Origin: Gilvimarinus chinensis DSM 19667
GTDB lineage: Bacteria > Pseudomonadota > Gammaproteobacteria > Pseudomonadales > Cellvibrionaceae
Reading direction: 5' to 3'
Length of the DNA: 64,000 nucleotides
NCBI RefSeq assembly: GCF_000377745.1
Contig: NZ_KB898707.1
Location: 118,382-182,381, forward strand
The position numbers were made by a program, and so were the translations under genes. The notes beneath the pieces were generated by a model. The model ran no database searches. It was not told the origin of the DNA and was given only the letters and a program-made list of their open reading frames with translations. Numbering within the stretch: the stretch's first letter is position 1; every line of letters starts with the position of its first letter. Shown piece after piece: positions 52,782-62,003 of this stretch.

Positions 52782-55121
52782 TTAATACTTGTATCGGTAC
52801 GGCCAGCCGGAAAATTGTGGATCGCGTGACGGGTCCGCATCCCAGGGCCAGCATTCAAATGTAACTTCGCCTTTGCCGGGCCTAAATCGCACCAAGCCAT
52901 ATCCTTCACTTTTTAATTGCCGGTCTGCCAAAAATTTGCCCCAGGTAGTGTTATCGTCCTGAAAGTCAGCGTGGCTAATTTTAGGATTGGCAACCGCCAG
53001 AACTCGCATTTTATTGCCAAAGGTATCGACAAAATTACCGGTATTCGGATCATTATTGCGCTGATTGTCGAGCGCTTTAGCCGGCTCAAACCAACGCTGC
53101 CAAAAAGCTGCCGAGGCAGGCCCGGAAAAGAACAACACCCCGTCGTCAAACGAGTCGAGACACTGCTCGGCCAGCATGCCCAAGTGCTGATCGCCCGATA
53201 GCACTACCGCCTGCGCTTTTTTCGCCAAAGCGATAGCGCGCCGGCGGCCGTCGGGTGGATAACCATTGGCGTCATAATCCAGCAATGGCTCGCCTTTCTC
53301 GTCCGTTTGCGGTGAGCCCCACATAGATGCGGTAATAATCGCCTTGGGCATACCTGGGCGCGAGTTAGCCCAGTTCTCTAAAAACTGTTCCTGACGTGCA
53401 CCCAAAAGCACACCCCTGGTGGTTTCGGGGTCGGGATCGTAATCGGGCGCGGTTTTAAATTTGCGATCTTCGACAAACGCAAAGTTCACCCCTCCGTAGA
53501 CAAACGAGCCATAGTACACAGGGATACAACCGTTAATGGGGGTAGGGTCATAGGCGTCAGGGTTATGGCTGCACTGCACCCGATACACCATTCGCACTAA
53601 ATCTAAATCCCATTTAAAGCCACCGTCTTCTTCTTTGGGGCCACCGGATACACCGGCCTGCCCCCACAGGTTACCCTGCAGCACATCGTGATCGTCCACC
53701 AACACGATAGAGGGGCGACTACGGGCCATATCGCGAAACGTCCATAGCCACAAATACCAACGGTATAAGGTATCTAACTTTGCTTGGGGCGTATCACGGC
53801 CGTAGCGCGTCGGGTAGGTCTCGTAGTACTGATCGCCAACAAACAAGCATAGATCGGGGTCGTGCGTCGCACTATTGCTAACCAGCTCATTGTGAGGAAA
53901 GAAAATATTGTCCGGGGTGTAGCGGCCCAATTCGCGCTCTTCGGGAATCAGCTTTTTATAATGACCTTCATCAAGTGATTTGGCCGTCGGAATAATACAA
54001 GAGTACAACCCCACTTTTAGTTCGTCGGGGCTGGCTTTATCTTGTCTAAACTGCCCGGTAAACGCTGGGTACTGTGTAGCATCCGGGATGACAATCCGAT
54101 AGTCCACGGCCTGCGAAGCATCCCAATCATCGGCCCGAAAACGCGCCACAAATCCATCTTCAATCGCCGCAACAGCCCGTGTTTGCCACTCGCCCGAGGC
54201 ACTTTTAAGTTGCAGCTGGGCGTTGGGGTGCGCATCAGTATTGAGCGGAAAAAACTGCGCGGTTAATTTCATAACGCGCTGGTTTAGGCTATACAAACAA
54301 CCCAACACCGGGCCTTCAGCACGACTAGGCTCGGCGAGAATTTTATCTCCGGCAGTGGCAATGTCTTTAAACCACCAGCCCGTACCCGGCTGTTTGGCCG
54401 GTGTCGATGACACCAGCATAATCCCGCCCATTAACTCGTCAGGTGCCACGTCAGTGCGCACGGCAAAACCTATTTCGCGTTCGGTCTTTGCATCCAACGC
54501 AATCAGACGTATATCAAAACGGTCGTCAGCAACTGGGTCAATATGACAGTCAAGCACCACAGCCCGATCCCCTAGCTCACCAATCGGTGACGCCCCGGGG
54601 CGGGTCAGCGACTCAAACACCAGAGTGTTCTTAGCCTCGGAAAAATCCTGAAATCCCAGCTCGCCCTGGCTGTTAAGCGTGGCCATAAAGCCGCCGCCTA
54701 CACCAGAAAAGCGCTGCGCCAAGGCACTGGCACGGTAATCCAGCTGACCGGCACCCACGCCCAGCAACAGGCCACAAAAGCCCGCTTTACCCGGGTGTAA
54801 GGCACCTACCGTTACGCGAATACGAGCCGGTTTGTGGGCGTCGGTTAGCTCGCGGGTTAACAGCGATACCGTGCGAACCTCGTAACTCTCATCGCTTTGC
54901 ACACACTCGATGCGGCCGTTATTCGCCTGCCAGTCCTGCAAGCGGTTAGCCCAAAAGTCGCGACCAAGCCACGTTTGATGATTATTTTCGATGGTTAAGA
55001 AATCAGTGGGCATAGCCACCGCTGAGGGTCGTTCGGCAGCGGCGAGAGCAGCAAGGCTAGGTGCGATGCTCGCACCTAGCCCGGCTGACGCCGTCAACTT
55101 GATAAATTGTCGGCGTTGCAT
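52782..55121 (-). CDS. Tat-exported PhoD-like metallophosphoesterase, coupled to GH50
   Basis: 779 residues. Twin-arginine signal MQRRQFIKLTASAGLGASI (cleavage near residue 30). A long N-terminal beta-rich part (about 40-380) precedes the PhoD metal-binding core: FVGDQYYETYPTRYG, VLVDDHDVLQGNLWGQ, ASMWGSPQ and AVVLSGDQHLGML, the last replacing the usual GDrH pattern. PhoD enzymes are Fe/Ca-dependent phosphodiesterases or phosphatases. The ATG directly follows the TAA of the GH50 gene (TAAATG), so both are translated together. That position suggests action on an agar or porphyran side group, possibly a sulfate or phosphate ester, rather than phosphate scavenging. Confidence 0.85.
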   Translation of the reverse strand: MQRRQFIKLTASAGLGASIAPSLAALAAAERPSAVAMPTDFLTIENNHQTWLGRDFWANRLQDWQANNGRIECVQSDESYEVRTVSLLTRELTDAHKPARIRVTVGALHPGKAGFCGLLLGVGAGQLDYRASALAQRFSGVGGGFMATLNSQGELGFQDFSEAKNTLVFESLTRPGASPIGELGDRAVVLDCHIDPVADDRFDIRLIALDAKTEREIGFAVRTDVAPDELMGGIMLVSSTPAKQPGTGWWFKDIATAGDKILAEPSRAEGPVLGCLYSLNQRVMKLTAQFFPLNTDAHPNAQLQLKSASGEWQTRAVAAIEDGFVARFRADDWDASQAVDYRIVIPDATQYPAFTGQFRQDKASPDELKVGLYSCIIPTAKSLDEGHYKKLIPEERELGRYTPDNIFFPHNELVSNSATHDPDLCLFVGDQYYETYPTRYGRDTPQAKLDTLYRWYLWLWTFRDMARSRPSIVLVDDHDVLQGNLWGQAGVSGGPKEEDGGFKWDLDLVRMVYRVQCSHNPDAYDPTPINGCIPVYYGSFVYGGVNFAFVEDRKFKTAPDYDPDPETTRGVLLGARQEQFLENWANSRPGMPKAIITASMWGSPQTDEKGEPLLDYDANGYPPDGRRRAIALAKKAQAVVLSGDQHLGMLAEQCLDSFDDGVLFFSGPASAAFWQRWFEPAKALDNQRNNDPNTGNFVDTFGNKMRVLAVANPKISHADFQDDNTTWGKFLADRQLKSEGYGLVRFRPGKGEVTFECWPWDADPSRDPQFSGWPYRYKY

Positions 55122-57470
55122 TTATTCGTCTCCGTAGCGTTCGTCGTAAAGATCGCGGCCAAGCTCTTTCGCTGCCTCTACCATTTCTGGATAGGGAGTA
55201 TCTGTCACGTCGACGAAACCGACATTGTAGTTCTCACCGTCGTGGGCCCGGCCCGTAAGCGGTGAATCCATATACTGAAACCAATGCGCCCCGACAAAGT
55301 ATGGATTCTCGATGACGGTATCCATGTAACGCAAGTACATTTGCGCCCGGTCATCCTGATCTTCGGCGTGAATCAAGCCCGGGTGATACAAGCCGCGATC
55401 CATTGCGCCCATGTGGAACTCACCAATAATGCTGGGCTTGTCGATCTCGGCCAAAAATTCCCATTTCTTTTTGTTCAGTCCTTCTTTGTAAACATTGTAG
55501 CTAACCACATCCGCGTACTTAGCTGCAGCGCGTACCACCTCAATGGGCATACCCCAATCGGGCAGACGTGAACCGAGATAAAGGTGGTTGGGCAAATGCT
55601 CTTGCACCGCATCGTGTACCACGCGGTAATACTGAGTAGCGTAATGCTCCAGCATATCGCCGTAATCCACACGTTGGGCTTCGGTAATCTCGCCAGGCGT
55701 AAAGCCATTGTCAAACTCTGCCCAGTCGGCAAGCTGTAGATTCCACGCTTGGTTAAAAGCCTCAATGCTTTCATATTTTGCTTTCATCAGCTGGCTAAAC
55801 TGCGCTTTGGTGGGCACGCTTGATGCGTCGCGGCCCAAGGTGTTAATGACAATGCCATAGCGCAGCTGGTCCGATTCCGGGCGGCCAAAGCTCATTTCAT
55901 TGTCGATAAACACACCCACACACCAAGGAGTATTTTGCACCTCGGCGGCCACTTGCTTAGCAGTTACGTTAGCACGCTCGGCAAACTTAGGGTCGAACAC
56001 ATCGGGCAGCGGGCCCCAGAAGTCGTTCCCACTAGAGACCTTTTTAAAATCACCAATGATCCAACCATTGGCAAAAAATGGAATCTGTTCGTTACTGTAA
56101 AAGCGCGGATCGGTCCAGTTACCTAAAGAAGTAAAGCCCCAGTTGAGCATACGCTTTAGAGTTACATCTTCCCACTTATCTAAAAAGCTATTGGGTGTAT
56201 CTTCGCCGTATTTGCGCTCGAGGTTGGCCTGATAAAAGCTAAAGGTTTCACCGTGCTCAAGTGGACCGGAGTGAGCCGCACGACGGTAGCTGTAATGGTT
56301 TGCGAGCTCGTCGTCCATTTCGGGCAGCCAAGTAAACATATCGGCACGAGTTTTGGAGGCCACAAAACGGGTTTTCTTGGCTTCATCGCTGACTTTAAGC
56401 ATACCGATGGAGTCTTCTGGAGTCAGATCATTTTCATCTCGCTGATCGATCTTATCTTGATCATAATCATAACCGGTCATGGTCGTAGAGTTAGAAAGGC
56501 GAATAATATCTAAGCCGGTGGCAAAGTAGAGGTAGCCCTCTGGGTCTACCAACGCCCATTTACCATCAACCTTTTCGGTGCGAAAGTAACCGGTAGCTTC
56601 AAGCTTTGGACCGTTCTTCCAGCCGCTAAATTTAGAACGATCGGCCATGGCTTGGCCGTCTAATTCGGCCAACTCGGCGTCGCGCACTTGATGCAGTTCT
56701 TCCAGGCTATCAATTTTATCAGCGTAGTCGTACTTGGCGTTTTGGCCAAACTCGTCGACGATACCCACCAAAAACTCTTCGTCCATTTCAGGGTTAGGCG
56801 TTAGCCGAACATTGTCGATACTAATAGTTTTGTTGCTAACCGCGCCCTGCACACTTAACGAGATCTCGGTAATCTGGGACACATCCAAACTCTTAACGCC
56901 CCACATCCAGATAAAGTGGGTATCTTCACCGCTCCAGGTAGGCGGATTTGAGCGCAAACCAGAAGAGAAATTAAGCTCAGTGGCATCGTCGTCACCAGCC
57001 GCTTCAATATCGTGGCCGGCTAACTTCGCGTAATAGGTTTTAAAGCCACCTCGGGGCACTACCACACTACGGGTTGCCACATTACCTTTCCCATCTTTTA
57101 TATTTAAATATACTTGGGTGGATTGATCGCCATCATTCGCCATATCCATGCTCAAGCTGAAGCTTTCAAACTCACTCCAATCCCAAGGCTGATCGGGTTT
57201 GAAAGTAAACCCCGCATAGCCGTTTTTCTCCGACTTAAAATCAACTTTGAGAGCATGGCCGCCGTTATTATCGACTCGCGTTGCTTCTATGGCAGCGGGC
57301 TGAAAACTGCCATCCAGCGGATTTTCAAAGTCGTATAACGTAGGCAAAGAGTTTGATTCGGAATTTACATTCTCAGCTTTACTGCTCTCGTCGCTAGAGC
57401 TGTTACAAGCCGAGAGTGCTGAAATGGCGATAAGCAAAAGTGACGGTTTGAATGCGTTTAACAGGTTCAT
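55122..57470 (-). CDS. Lipoprotein GH50 beta-agarase
   Basis: 782 residues. Lipobox ISALSAC (Cys22) followed by a Ser/Asn-rich spacer. N-terminal CBM-like sandwich (about 45-230: LYDFENPLDGSF to TISIDNVRLTP), then the GH50 barrel: YFRTEKVDGKWALVDPEGYLYFATG, acid/base E525 in FIDNEMSFG, nucleophile E684 in IIGEFHMGAMDRG and HWFQYMDSPLTGRAHDGENYN. Homologous to Saccharophagus Aga50 enzymes (E534 and E695 in Aga50D, similar spacing). Membrane-anchored and so probably works on oligosaccharides entering the periplasm. First gene of a two-gene operon with the PhoD-like enzyme. Confidence 0.93.
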   Translation of the reverse strand: MNLLNAFKPSLLLIAISALSACNSSSDESSKAENVNSESNSLPTLYDFENPLDGSFQPAAIEATRVDNNGGHALKVDFKSEKNGYAGFTFKPDQPWDWSEFESFSLSMDMANDGDQSTQVYLNIKDGKGNVATRSVVVPRGGFKTYYAKLAGHDIEAAGDDDATELNFSSGLRSNPPTWSGEDTHFIWMWGVKSLDVSQITEISLSVQGAVSNKTISIDNVRLTPNPEMDEEFLVGIVDEFGQNAKYDYADKIDSLEELHQVRDAELAELDGQAMADRSKFSGWKNGPKLEATGYFRTEKVDGKWALVDPEGYLYFATGLDIIRLSNSTTMTGYDYDQDKIDQRDENDLTPEDSIGMLKVSDEAKKTRFVASKTRADMFTWLPEMDDELANHYSYRRAAHSGPLEHGETFSFYQANLERKYGEDTPNSFLDKWEDVTLKRMLNWGFTSLGNWTDPRFYSNEQIPFFANGWIIGDFKKVSSGNDFWGPLPDVFDPKFAERANVTAKQVAAEVQNTPWCVGVFIDNEMSFGRPESDQLRYGIVINTLGRDASSVPTKAQFSQLMKAKYESIEAFNQAWNLQLADWAEFDNGFTPGEITEAQRVDYGDMLEHYATQYYRVVHDAVQEHLPNHLYLGSRLPDWGMPIEVVRAAAKYADVVSYNVYKEGLNKKKWEFLAEIDKPSIIGEFHMGAMDRGLYHPGLIHAEDQDDRAQMYLRYMDTVIENPYFVGAHWFQYMDSPLTGRAHDGENYNVGFVDVTDTPYPEMVEAAKELGRDLYDERYGDE

Positions 57471-57503
57471 ATTCCACTCTTATAATTTTGTTTCTCTATA
57501 AAA

Positions 57504-57533
57504 AAGCCAAAGAACCGTGCAGTCCTTTGGCTT
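57504..57533 (-). terminator. Intrinsic terminator of the anhydrogalactose operon
   Basis: AAGCCAAAG (57504-57512) and CTTTGGCTT (57525-57533), loop of 12; T-run on the minus strand at 57500-57505. It lies between the ALDH stop (57570) and the GH50 start. Confidence 0.88.
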
Positions 57534-57569
57534 AACTTTTGATCTAACTACAGAAGCATCGGTAAGTAT

Positions 57570-59012
57570 CTACTCTTGCAAATACACAGTTTTCTTTTCC
57601 AAGTATTGCTCGAGACCGTATTTACCGTCTTCACCACCGGCGCCGCTGAGCTTCCAACCGTTATGAAACCCCTGGTGCTGCTCGCCGATACCCCGGTTTA
57701 CATATACTTCTCCACTTTCCACCTCATCAATGTACTGATGGATATAGCGCATATTCTCGGTAAACAGGTACGTAGAGAGACCGTACTCACTGTCGTTAGA
57801 ATAACTGATGGCTTCGTCGATAGATTTAATCTTAACAATAGGCAAAATCGGACCAAAGGTCTCTTCGTGCACTAATATGTTGTCCTGTGCAACATCACCT
57901 AACACAGTGGGCTGATACCAATGACCATTAGGATACTCGGGAACAACTGCCACACCGCCACCAGTCAGTAGCTTCGCACCCTGCTCGATCCCCTTTTTAA
58001 CCAGAGCATCGATATTTTCAATTTCCCGGGCGTTAACCTTTGGACCCATAGTGGTTTCCGGATCCATCGGATTACCCACCTTGATACCTTCTACCAGTGG
58101 TAGCAATTTAGCGACAAATTCGTCATACACAGATTCGTGTACATACAAACGTTCGGCACAGGTACAAACTTGACCGCAATTTGCAAAACGTGTGGTAAAG
58201 GCCGCGTCGACAGCAGAATCAAGATTGGCATCTTCCATAACTATGAAAGGCGCTTTACCGCCCAACTCGAGCATCACCGGAGTTAAATGATCAGCACTAG
58301 TACGATAGATTGTCTGCCCCGCAGGCGTACTCCCTGTCATAGTAATAAGACGAGTAATGGGGCTTTCGCACAAACGCTGTCCGACCACTCGCCCTACGCC
58401 ATTAACGATATTTAAAATACCGGCAGGAAGACCTACTTCATTGGCAATTTCCCCCAACGCTAATGTTGCCAGTGGTGTCTCCTGAGTGGGTTTAACCACA
58501 ATCGCGTTACCGGTAACCAACGCCGGACCAATTTTACGACCGGCCAGCGCCAATGGAAAATTCCAAGCGGTAATAGCAACTACAACACCACGTGGTACTT
58601 TATGGATATAAATTTTTTCGCCAGGATTATCGGAAGGCAGGATATCGCCCTCGATAGTTAAGGCGTTATCACAGGCGTATTCGATAAAAGTAGCCGTGGC
58701 TTCAACTTCGGCTTCGGCGACCGCCAACAATTTACCCTGCTCAGTAACCAACAACTCTGCTAGCTGAGGTTTTTTATTACGAATCGCCTGAGCGAAGTTG
58801 CGCATTAAACCGGCACGCTCTCGCGCGGTGCGCTTAGCCCACAGTTTTTGCGCGGCGCTAGCGCTCTCTAACGCTGTTTGAGCGTCTTCGGTGGTGCCTG
58901 CCGGAATAGTCCCCACCAGCTCACCCGTGGTGGGGTTAAGCACGTCAAGGGTTTCGTCAGAGCTGGACGGCACATACTGGCCGCCCACAAAGTTAAGATT
59001 ATTTTTAATCAT
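57570..59012 (-). CDS. Aldehyde dehydrogenase, probable 3,6-anhydro-L-galactose dehydrogenase
   Basis: 480 residues. ALDH signatures: [40 protein letters not shown] and [14 protein letters not shown] with the catalytic Cys; close to E. coli AldA. It is the last gene of the operon with a cycloisomerase that acts on 3,6-anhydro-L-galactonate, so it most likely makes that acid from 3,6-anhydro-L-galactose with NAD(P). It differs from the paralogue at 8558-10009 by the AER motif after the Cys, which is AEL in that copy. It lies 5 bases after the SDR gene. Confidence 0.9.
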   Translation of the reverse strand: MIKNNLNFVGGQYVPSSSDETLDVLNPTTGELVGTIPAGTTEDAQTALESASAAQKLWAKRTARERAGLMRNFAQAIRNKKPQLAELLVTEQGKLLAVAEAEVEATATFIEYACDNALTIEGDILPSDNPGEKIYIHKVPRGVVVAITAWNFPLALAGRKIGPALVTGNAIVVKPTQETPLATLALGEIANEVGLPAGILNIVNGVGRVVGQRLCESPITRLITMTGSTPAGQTIYRTSADHLTPVMLELGGKAPFIVMEDANLDSAVDAAFTTRFANCGQVCTCAERLYVHESVYDEFVAKLLPLVEGIKVGNPMDPETTMGPKVNAREIENIDALVKKGIEQGAKLLTGGGVAVVPEYPNGHWYQPTVLGDVAQDNILVHEETFGPILPIVKIKSIDEAISYSNDSEYGLSTYLFTENMRYIHQYIDEVESGEVYVNRGIGEQHQGFHNGWKLSGAGGEDGKYGLEQYLEKKTVYLQE

Positions 59013-59017
59013 AACGT

Positions 59018-59782
59018 TTACCGCCCCATCCAGCCGCCGTCTACAAGTACGACGCTGCCGTTCATGTAATCAGACGCTTTCGAGGCCAAGAATACCGTGG
59101 GGCCTTTAAAGTCGTCCGGGGTTCCCCAACGACCTTGCGGAATACGCTCCAAAATAGCTTTGGAACGATCTTTATCGTCACGCAGCGCCTGGGTGTTGTC
59201 GGTAGCAATATAACCGGGAGCAATAGCGTTTACGTTTACGCCTTTAGGTGCCCACTCATTTGCTAAGGCTTTAGCTAACTGGCCGATAGCGCCTTTACTC
59301 GCAGCATAACCCGGCACCGTGATACCACCCTGGAAGGTCAGCAGTGAGGCGGTAAAGATAATTTTACCACTACCGCGCTCTGCCATGGTTTTGCCGATTT
59401 CACGGCTCAGAATAAACTGTGAATTCAGGTTAACTTCAATCACCTCATCCCAGATATCGTCGCCGTGCTCGGCAGCGGGCGCACGCTTAATGGTACCGGC
59501 GTTATTAACCAAAATATCAATTTGGGGGTGATCGGCTTTCACCTGCTCAATAAAACTTTTCAGGTTGTCACGGTTAGAAAAATCGCACTGGTAAGCCGAG
59601 AACTTACGGCCTACTTTCTCTACTTCTTTGGCAACCTCGGAGCCTTGTAATTCCAGCGAGGCAGATACGCCGATCACATCGGCGCCCGCTTCGGCCAAAG
59701 CAACGGCCATAGCGCGACCAATACCGCGCTTACAGCCCGTAACCAGAGCGACTTTACCGCTTAAATCAAAATAGTCGTTCAT
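59018..59782 (-). CDS. SDR oxidoreductase (KduD-like), probable 2,5-diketo-3-deoxy-L-galactonate 5-reductase
   Basis: 254 residues from ATG 59782, which shares its A with the TAA of the dehydrogenase before it (TAATG); GGAG SD. SDR motifs: [16 protein letters not shown], catalytic Ser in FTASLLTF and [12 protein letters not shown]-terminal [15 protein letters not shown] resembles KduD (2-deoxy-D-gluconate 3-dehydrogenase). In the published anhydro-L-galactose pathway (Postechiella, Pseudoalteromonas) such a reductase converts the 2,5-diketo acid to 2-keto-3-deoxy-D-gluconate. The operon supplies its partner enzymes, which supports this role. Confidence 0.88.
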   Translation of the reverse strand: MNDYFDLSGKVALVTGCKRGIGRAMAVALAEAGADVIGVSASLELQGSEVAKEVEKVGRKFSAYQCDFSNRDNLKSFIEQVKADHPQIDILVNNAGTIKRAPAAEHGDDIWDEVIEVNLNSQFILSREIGKTMAERGSGKIIFTASLLTFQGGITVPGYAASKGAIGQLAKALANEWAPKGVNVNAIAPGYIATDNTQALRDDKDRSKAILERIPQGRWGTPDDFKGPTVFLASKASDYMNGSVVLVDGGWMGR

Positions 59783-60804
59783 TATTCCGCTCCACAATCA
59801 ATCAGTGTTTTCATGCCCGCTGGGTTTAAATCGATACCGGCAAAGGCATCGCCAATTTTATCCAGAGGCGAGACCGCACTGATAAAGTTGTCGATAGTGA
59901 TTTTTCCGCTAGAGATTAGGTCAATGGCCTGGTCAAAATCTTTTGCTTCATAAACACGAGCGCCAACGAGTTCCAGCTCTTTCCAGAAAAACTGGAACAA
60001 GTTAACCTGAGGCTTCTCAGAGTGAATGGCAACCATGCAGATGCGGCCGCGAACTGCAGCGATTTCGGTCATGGTGTCAACCGCAGGCTGCACGCCAGTT
60101 ACCTCAAAAACCACATCGGCGCCTTTGCCGTTGGTCCACTCTTTAACCACCTCACCAATATCTTGTTTGGTTGGGTCAACGGTTTCAAAACCTAGCTTTT
60201 CAGAGAAGGCTAAGCGATCGGCGTTAACCTCTGACACCATAACCTCGGCGCCAATACCTTTGGCTACCGCGGCAATTAACTGGCCAATAGGGCCACCGCC
60301 CAACACCACTGCTTTTTCACCTGCTTTAAGGCCGGCGCGGGATACATCGTGACAGGCCACGGATAAAGGCTCGACGAGCGCGCCTTGCTTTAAGCTAACG
60401 TTTTCGGGCAGCTTATGCAGCGTGCGAGATTTAACCGTCCAGTAACTTTGGAAGGCACCTGTGGTATCTACACCCATAAAGTTTAGGTTATGGCATACAT
60501 GAGAGTGCCCTGCCTCACATGCAGGACATTCACCGCAGTAATCCAACGGGCGAACCACTACTTTATCGCCTGGTTTATAATCCGTTACGCCTTCCCCGAC
60601 CTCAGCAACAGTACCGGACATTTCATGGCCAATGGTCTGAGGAATAGAAACACGCTTATCCATAACGCCGTGATAGATATGCATGTCAGTACCGCAAATA
60701 CCGGCGAAACCAACTTTGATACAAACTTCACCGGCATTGGGTGCTACTTTCGAGCCTTCGATAACATCGAAAGTTTTGTTGCCTGTGTATCGTGCCGCTT
60801 GCAT
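59782..60804 (-). CDS. Zinc-dependent alcohol dehydrogenase, probable 2-keto-3-deoxy-L-galactonate 5-dehydrogenase
   Basis: 340 residues from ATG 60804 with GAGG SD (a longer frame begins at TTG). Zinc ligands in GICGTDMHIYHG and GHEMSG, structural zinc CGECPACEAGHSHVC, nucleotide-binding VVLGGGPIGQLIAAVA. Sorbitol or threonine dehydrogenase branch. Within the operon it fits oxidation of 2-keto-3-deoxy-L-galactonate at C5 to the 2,5-diketo acid, the step between the cycloisomerase and the KduD-like reductase. It lies 8 bases after the cycloisomerase stop. Substrate is inferred from context. Confidence 0.88.
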   Translation of the reverse strand: MQAARYTGNKTFDVIEGSKVAPNAGEVCIKVGFAGICGTDMHIYHGVMDKRVSIPQTIGHEMSGTVAEVGEGVTDYKPGDKVVVRPLDYCGECPACEAGHSHVCHNLNFMGVDTTGAFQSYWTVKSRTLHKLPENVSLKQGALVEPLSVACHDVSRAGLKAGEKAVVLGGGPIGQLIAAVAKGIGAEVMVSEVNADRLAFSEKLGFETVDPTKQDIGEVVKEWTNGKGADVVFEVTGVQPAVDTMTEIAAVRGRICMVAIHSEKPQVNLFQFFWKELELVGARVYEAKDFDQAIDLISSGKITIDNFISAVSPLDKIGDAFAGIDLNPAGMKTLIDCGAE

Positions 60805-60812
60805 ACGAAACC

Positions 60813-61961
60813 TCAATTTGCAGAATGAATTAAATATGGATTAAGTAACGAGTCATCAAAAACAACACCGGTACCTGGAACGTCAGGCGCAACAGCCAAG
60901 CCGTTTTCGTCGATAACTAAAGGATATTTGGTGTACTCGTCAATCGGAAAAGAGTGAACCTCAAGCTGACCAGCATTGGGTTGGGAGGCCATTAAGGAAA
61001 CGTGCAGCTCATGCATACCATGGCTGCAAACTGGCAAGTTATACGCTTGAGCCAATGTGGCTACCGCCAGCCAACCTGTAATGCCACCAATATTCGATGC
61101 GTCAGGCTGAACAAAACCCAGCTTGGCTTGGTTAATGGCATAGGTAAATTCGTGAACCGTGTGTAAATTTTCACCCATAGCCAATGCAATAGAGGTAGCG
61201 TCAGCAATGCGCGCATAACCCTGGTAATCATCCGGAATCGTAGGTTCTTCAAACCAGGTGATATCCTGATCAGCAATCGCATTGGAAAATCTGATCGCAC
61301 CTTCGACAGTCATCGAATAATTCGCATCGACCATAAAAGATATATCGGGTCCGATCAGGTCGCGAACCGCGCGTACACGTTCTACATCTTCGCGATAATC
61401 ATCTTTACCCACTTTGATTTTTACAGATTTGAATCCGCGATCAAGATACGACTGAATATTGGCCAATAATTTTTCTTGGGTAAAGTTAAGATCAATACCA
61501 CCGGCGTAGCAACGGGTTTTATTGCTCAGGCCTCCGGCAACTTTCCACAATGGCTGACCCAATCGCTTACAACGGATATCCCACAAGGCGATATCGACCG
61601 CAGACTGAGCAAAGCTCACCAAACCGCCCCTGCCAACATAATGTAAATGCCACTGAATTTTTTCCCAGATGGCTTGTATCTTTGCCGAATCAAGGCCTTT
61701 TAACATTGGTGCCAACTCATCGGCCAACAGAGAGTAGATAGCACGACCGCCTGTGCCACCTGTATAGGTGTAACCGACGCCTTCTGTGCCATCCTCGCAG
61801 ATCACTCGACATAGCACTAACTCAAAGTGTGTATGTGTGCCGTGCTTTGCATCCGCGAGTACTTCTTTTAATGGCACCCGATAATACTCGACCTTCACTT
61901 CGGCGATGGATTGCGCCGCTTCAGACGAGCGTTGTTTGGCAGCCGTAGCTTTATTTGTCAT
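60813..61961 (-). CDS. 3,6-anhydro-alpha-L-galactonate cycloisomerase (enolase superfamily)
   Basis: 382 residues from ATG 61961 (GAAG SD); an ATG at 61985 lacks an SD. Enolase superfamily, mandelate racemase-like: [28 protein letters not shown] with the KxK catalytic lysine, metal ligands in MVDANYS, WFEEP and MGENLHT, and the His base in [10 protein letters not shown]. It matches my memory of the Vibrio EJY3 enzyme (VejACI) along its length: [48 protein letters not shown]. It opens the anhydro ring to give 2-keto-3-deoxy-L-galactonate. First gene of the four-gene operon, behind an operator-like palindrome at 62013. Confidence 0.95.
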   Translation of the reverse strand: MTNKATAAKQRSSEAAQSIAEVKVEYYRVPLKEVLADAKHGTHTHFELVLCRVICEDGTEGVGYTYTGGTGGRAIYSLLADELAPMLKGLDSAKIQAIWEKIQWHLHYVGRGGLVSFAQSAVDIALWDIRCKRLGQPLWKVAGGLSNKTRCYAGGIDLNFTQEKLLANIQSYLDRGFKSVKIKVGKDDYREDVERVRAVRDLIGPDISFMVDANYSMTVEGAIRFSNAIADQDITWFEEPTIPDDYQGYARIADATSIALAMGENLHTVHEFTYAINQAKLGFVQPDASNIGGITGWLAVATLAQAYNLPVCSHGMHELHVSLMASQPNAGQLEVHSFPIDEYTKYPLVIDENGLAVAPDVPGTGVVFDDSLLNPYLIHSAN

Positions 61962-62003
61962 TTCTTCACCCAAAACTTCTTTCATTCGCTAAGAGTAAAT
62001 CCC

